From the NCBI GenBank assembly GCA_947652605.1, contig OX393576.1, positions 59,744,966 to 59,808,965 on the forward strand: a stretch of 64,000 bases of DNA, written 5' to 3'. How positions within the stretch are numbered: position 1 is the first letter of the stretch; each line of letters begins with the position of its first letter. A model generated the notes under the pieces. That model had not been told where the DNA came from. It made no database searches and saw only the letters and a list, made by a program, of their open reading frames with translations. The stretch comes from Elmis aenea. Taxonomy: Eukaryota; Arthropoda; Insecta; Coleoptera; Elmidae. The translations under genes and the position numbers were made by a program. This document shows, piece by piece, positions 60,059 to 64,000 of this stretch.

Positions 60059-63000
60059 ATGCAATCAAGTACTGCAGCTAATAGAAGATTACAGGTTTTA
60101 ATAAGAATTTTACAACATGCTAGACATCGGGTCAACACTGTTAATGTTCGAGCATATGTTTCTGAATCAAATGTTACTATAGGAGAAATAACCAAACGTA
60201 TAAAAGATGCAGCACATCCACAATATGTACCGAGAAGCTATTGTAAGTGTACATATTAGACAACACATACCGAAAATTAAATAAATCATTTTTTAGATAC
60301 TGAAAATGCTACTCAGAGTACATTGCACCATCTTCGTTGGATGATGCAAAAGGATAATCTAGGCCAAGATATATTTTTAATAGGACCACCAGGTCCTAGA
60401 AAAAGAAATTTAGCCTTGCAGTATTTACAATTAACTAACAGGGAGCTGGAATACGTAGCACTTAGCAGGGATACTACAGAGTCAGATCTGAAGCAAAGAC
60501 GAGAAATAGTTTCAGGAACTGCTACTTACTTTGACCAGGTGCTCTAGTATAGTTATTCTAGACAATAATAAGTTAATCTTTGACCTCTAATAATTATTTA
60601 TTGCAAATATTGGCAATTTAGTCATACAATATTAAATTTTTATAATGTATTGCAAAATAATGAATTAAAATATTGTTATGTCTTAAAATAAAGTGCAAAT
60701 TTATTAGATTTTTGGAAACTGTGTCCTTAATTATGTTCATTTATTTCTAGGGAGCAGTTAGAGCAGCAATGAAAGGTCGTGTCTTGATTTTGGAAGGCAT
60801 TGAAAAAGCAGAACGCAATGTGCTACCAGTGTTAAATAATCTTCTTGAAAATCGCGAAATGCATCTAGAAGATGGTCGTATGTTAATACCTGCAGCCCGT
60901 TATGATAAACTTTTACAAGTAATAAAATTATCATTATTTAAACTATCATAGTAATTTGTATTAATTTGTAGGAATACAGCAAAGAAGATTTAGATAAATG
61001 GAAACTTGTTCGAGTAGATGAAGATTTTAGAGTTATAGCTTTGGGGTTACCTGTCCCAAGGTAAGTGTATACACAGTATTAGTCTTGAGATTACAGGATA
61101 TAATGCATTAACAGTCTATTTTGCCTTACATTAATTAATTATTTAATACTTCTTTAACCTTTGAATTATTTAACTATACTAAACACACTTGAATATAAAT
61201 TGATTAATGAATTAAATAAGTAAAACTAAAATTTATTTAATAGCCTTCACGAGCTCTAAGTTGTGTCATTATGAATAGGGTTGCCAGAAGTTGAAAGTGT
61301 AAAAAGAACTTATTTTGTGTGAACAATTACTCTCTACTGAAATATTTAATGGTCTAAAACAAATTCCTTAATAACTCATTCTTTATCTTAAATATTTTAA
61401 ATTTTATTTAAGTTCTCGATTGACTTAGTACAGTAAACTTCAGAAATTCATATTTCTTTCCAACTTATTCGTAACCATCAATATTTTAAATTTTAGGCAA
61501 GTTACAGATTAACTGGATACAATATACTTCATAAATTCATATTAGACACATAAAACTGTATCATTTAATTGCTATTGGATTTTTACTGATACATGTCTTT
61601 CGAAAGCTCTGATCCAAAACAAAATTTTTAATAACTTAATCGTTACTAGATCTATTTTAATTTTTATTTATTTTTTCGTTTGAGTTAGTGCAGTGTACTT
61701 TATAAAATCATATTTAAGACATAAATATTCCATCGTTTAATTTTTATTGGATTTTTACTAATAAATTGTGTTTTGACAGTTCTGGTCTAAAACAACATTT
61801 TTAATAATTTAATCGTTACCAGATATGGTTTGATTTTTATTTCCTTTTTCGATTGAGTTAGTGCAATATACTTTATAAATCCATATTTGAGACATAAATG
61901 TTGCATTGTTTAATTTTTATTGGATTTTTACTAATAAATGTCTTTTGACAGTTCTAGTCCAAAACCAAATCTTTAGTAACTTAATCATAACCCAATTTAT
62001 TTTAATTTTTATTGAAGTTTACGATTACCTAGGTACTGTATACTGCAGAAATTAATTTTTTTTGTCATAAGAACAATATTGTTCAGTTTTTATTGTAATT
62101 CATAATTACAGAACGCAACCCACTTAACACATTGCGCCTACGTAGGTATGTAATGTGCTGAACAAAACGCCTACTTTCGTCATTTTTAGGCAGCCTGCGT
62201 AACTGTCATGTCAAATCAGTTGCATGTCTATGTAGGCGTTTTGTGTCGTGGTTGCCTATCAATAGGCGCAAGGTTTAGTGGGTTGCATACTGTACATTAC
62301 GCCTACATGGATATGCAATTAATTTAACGTTTTTTCTACGCAGGTTGCCTGAAAATGCCGAAAGTAGGCGTTTTGTTAAGCACATTGCATAACCATGTAG
62401 GCGCAGCCTGCTAAGTGGGTTGCGTTTTGTATTTAAGTAGGCGCCTGTTATCAATAAATATAGTAAGTATGCATAGGCTTTTTCAAGCGGATTCCACACA
62501 AATAAATTATTTTTGCTACGTAATAAATAAAAATACGATTTGTAAAAAAATAAAGTTTTTATGTAAACATATTTTACTCTATCAAACAAAGCAGAACATT
62601 TATAAGTTAAAAAATGTATTAACTAGTATATTCCTGGAATAATTGTTTGTTCTGAAATAAATAAGTTATTATTCGAGCGTCTACATTGTTTTGACATTTA
62701 ATGCTGTTAAACCTAATTATTAAAGAAATTGGTTTTAAACATAAAAAGTTAAACATCAATCAAGTGCTTTGGCACTAAAATTTTATAAAATCATCAAGTG
62801 GAGTTTATTGCTTTGGCCTATAAACGACTCAGTTCTATATATATTTTTTTAAATCTCACCAAAAGTAACTAAGGGAAAAAGAGGACAAAAATTATCAGAA
62901 TAAAAAAAGAGAGTGAACAAAAAGATCGGGATAAAAAAAGAGGACATGTTCTCTTTAAAAGAGATATTCTGGCAACCCTACTTTTTACGTATTACACACT

Positions 63001-63901
63001 AACTACTAAATACTAATTACTATCTACTAACTACTATTTATTAAGTTCATTGTGAACGCGGACTAATAGTTCTTAAATAGGTCGACCAAATTGTTTTGCT
63101 CATGGGTGGCCAACTCCCTAGGTGCGACCCTGATTACCCTCACATTATTGATAATAGTTCAAATTTTTGTATCAAACCTCTATATTTTCAATATTTTTTG
63201 TAAGTTATAAAGATTCGTCGTGTGCTTATGAATAGACCCCGCATTGCTGTAAACATTTTTTCAAATACGCGATACTAATAAAATCAATGCAACTAACGTT
63301 TTTGATGTCTTTTATTTTAATGCCCAACTGTGCCTGTATGATTATATCCGTGAAATGCAAGTACTAACTTTAGTGATAGCAATCACTTTAGTTTAAACTA
63401 AATTGATTTAAAAATATGAAATACACAAAGGATCACCAGTTTTATCTTATCTTTTTTACTGAAATACAAAAATTGGTAATTTTAATAAACTGTACTATTT
63501 ACAACACTTTAAATTTATATATTATACCGCTAAGACTTTTATCTTTTTTTTTCGAAAAACATTTTTTTTTTAATTAACATGTCTTAAATTTTTTTTCTAT
63601 TAACAAATAATTATTCTCGCGCAATATTATCATTATGAACAATTACTCTGTTGGTATAATAAAACTAAAATCTTTAAATTAACAATCAATTTTTACAAAC
63701 TAATATTGATTTACACGAGAAGTTTTAATTAAATTTACCAATTGTTGCTCTAAAACTAAGGTAAAAAAAATGTTACAGAAACAGTAAATAAAAATTAAGT
63801 GGTTATAGAATTTTGTTTTTATCAGGTACGCAGGAAATCCCTTAGACCCTCCTCTGCGTTCAAGATTTCAAGCACGAGATGTCAATGTTAACAGTTATCA
63901 G
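60059..63901 (+). CDS. VWA8: VWA8 orthologue, first five coding exons (partial)
   Basis: VWA8 is a mitochondrial AAA+ ATPase with dynein/MoxR-like modules and a C-terminal von Willebrand factor A domain that is not in this window. Exons: 60059-60242, 60297-60538, 60751-60918, 60972-61060 and 63826-63901, giving 253 codons. All introns are GT-AG and all phases join. Residues 1-35 are Arg-rich and acid-free (RRLQVLIRILQHARHRV), fitting a mitochondrial presequence. Residues 71-99 (LHHLRWMMQKDNLGQDIFLI) lead into GPPGPRKR at 91-98, in the Walker A position but without the usual GKS/T. Walker B is VLILEGIEKAE at 153-163, followed by NVLPVLNNLLENREM. PLRSRF at 237-242 fits the MoxR-type sensor region. 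The last donor, GTAGGA, lies at 63902 and the gene continues off the window. No frame defects were seen. Confidence 0.95.
61380..62080. repeat. Tandem array of about 173-bp units in VWA8 intron 4
   Basis: The landmark word TTAGTGCAGTGTACTTTATA or a variant recurs at about 61514, 61688, 61861 and 62031, giving periods of 174, 173 and 170; a partial unit lies at about 61427. Each unit also has TTTAATTTTTATTGGATTTT, ACTAATAAATGTCTTTTGAC and TAACTTAATCGTTACC. Units differ by scattered substitutions. Confidence 0.85.
62108..62430. mobile_element. Foldback element in VWA8 intron 4
   Basis: The left end, ACAGAACGCAACCCACTTAA, and right end, TAAGTGGGTTGCGTTTTGT, are inverted (about 18 of 20 match). 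The arms continue for about 90 bases with GCGCCTACGTAGG and ACAAAACGCCTACTTTCG opposite their complements. The motif TAGGCG or CGCCTA recurs at least six times across both strands, and an internal TTTAGTGGGTTGCA near 62274 echoes the end sequence, so the element may be two fused or duplicated hairpins. Confidence 0.82.
62985..63045. repeat. Degenerate ACTA-rich simple repeat
   Basis: Words such as ACTAACTACTAA, ACTAATTACTA and TCTACTAACTACTA follow one another with no strict period. It is low-complexity DNA next to the right end of the candidate larger element in the intron. Confidence 0.6.
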
Positions 63902-64000
63902 GTAGGAACATTTATTTTTCAATTTTTGACGTGTATAGGTACTTCGTTGCGCGCTGTAATTTTTCGGTTTACTAAATGACAGCGCTGTTAATTACGGATA
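63902..64000 (+). other. VWA8: Start of VWA8 intron 5
   Basis: The window ends inside this intron, which opens with GTAGGAAC. Nothing else is visible. Confidence 0.85.

Larger units (their letters stand above)
61061..63825 (+). other. VWA8: VWA8 intron 4, repeat-filled
   Basis: This 2,765-bp intron (GTAAGTGT ... TTATCAG) is far longer than introns 1-3 (54, 212 and 53 bp). The excess is repeat DNA: a 173-bp tandem array, a foldback element and a simple-sequence patch, possibly all within one larger element whose ends are TAGGGTTGCCAGAA (61276-61289) and TTCTGGCAACCCTA (62967-62980). The open frames inside it are chance. Confidence 0.9.

Overview
The window is AT-rich insect nuclear DNA, perhaps from a beetle. 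The insect call rests on a chemosensory ionotropic receptor, GT-AG introns as short as about 53 bp, and the mix of transposon families. The beetle call is only an impression from the dense TA-flanked repeats ending in TACAGGGTG. Two real protein-coding genes are visible, both in the last 7 kb.

Bases 1 to about 57,000 hold no host gene I can support. They are a nested transposon graveyard. Contents: five non-LTR retrotransposon fragments (1-1205, 18126-18300, 22030-22690, 23795-26625, 35815-36440); three minus-strand remnants of a Tc1/mariner transposase with DD41D spacing (2800-3150, 13230-13895, 28372-28624); two head-to-head Tc1-like transposase fragments (12150-13250); a hAT transposase C-terminus (32500-32990); non-autonomous hAT elements with 8-bp target duplications (19758-21150, 41223-42468, 54288-54392); a Penelope-like element with a GIY-YIG domain and inverted terminal copies (50366-52024); a tRNA-like SINE (28934-29203); and many foldback elements or MITEs ending in TACAGGGTG or a variant. 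Nesting is common: one foldback family sits inside two unrelated hAT elements, a LINE fragment sits inside a foldback element, a SINE sits inside a mariner remnant, and a foldback element splits a LINE. There are also tandem arrays (39440-39870, 54101-55435, 61380-62080) and a small CpG-rich island (about 52540-53050).

Bases 57,271 to 64,000 hold a divergent gene pair. On the minus strand is an intact, intronless ionotropic receptor of 641 residues (57271-59196). On the plus strand, from 60059, are the first five coding exons of a VWA8 orthologue, a mitochondrial AAA-type ATPase with a C-terminal von Willebrand factor A domain. They encode residues 1-253 with conserved splice sites, and the gene runs off the right edge. 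The two starts lie about 860 bp apart. Nothing suggests that the two genes act together.

I found no new multi-gene system. The most useful observations concern transposon biology: subterminal palindromes in a hAT element, a hammerhead-like motif in Penelope sequence, a dated SINE insertion with an empty-site relative, a perfect 59-bp inverted repeat, and a possible link between DD41D transposases and the TACAGGG-ended repeats. All alignments were made by eye; boundaries of degenerate elements are approximate.
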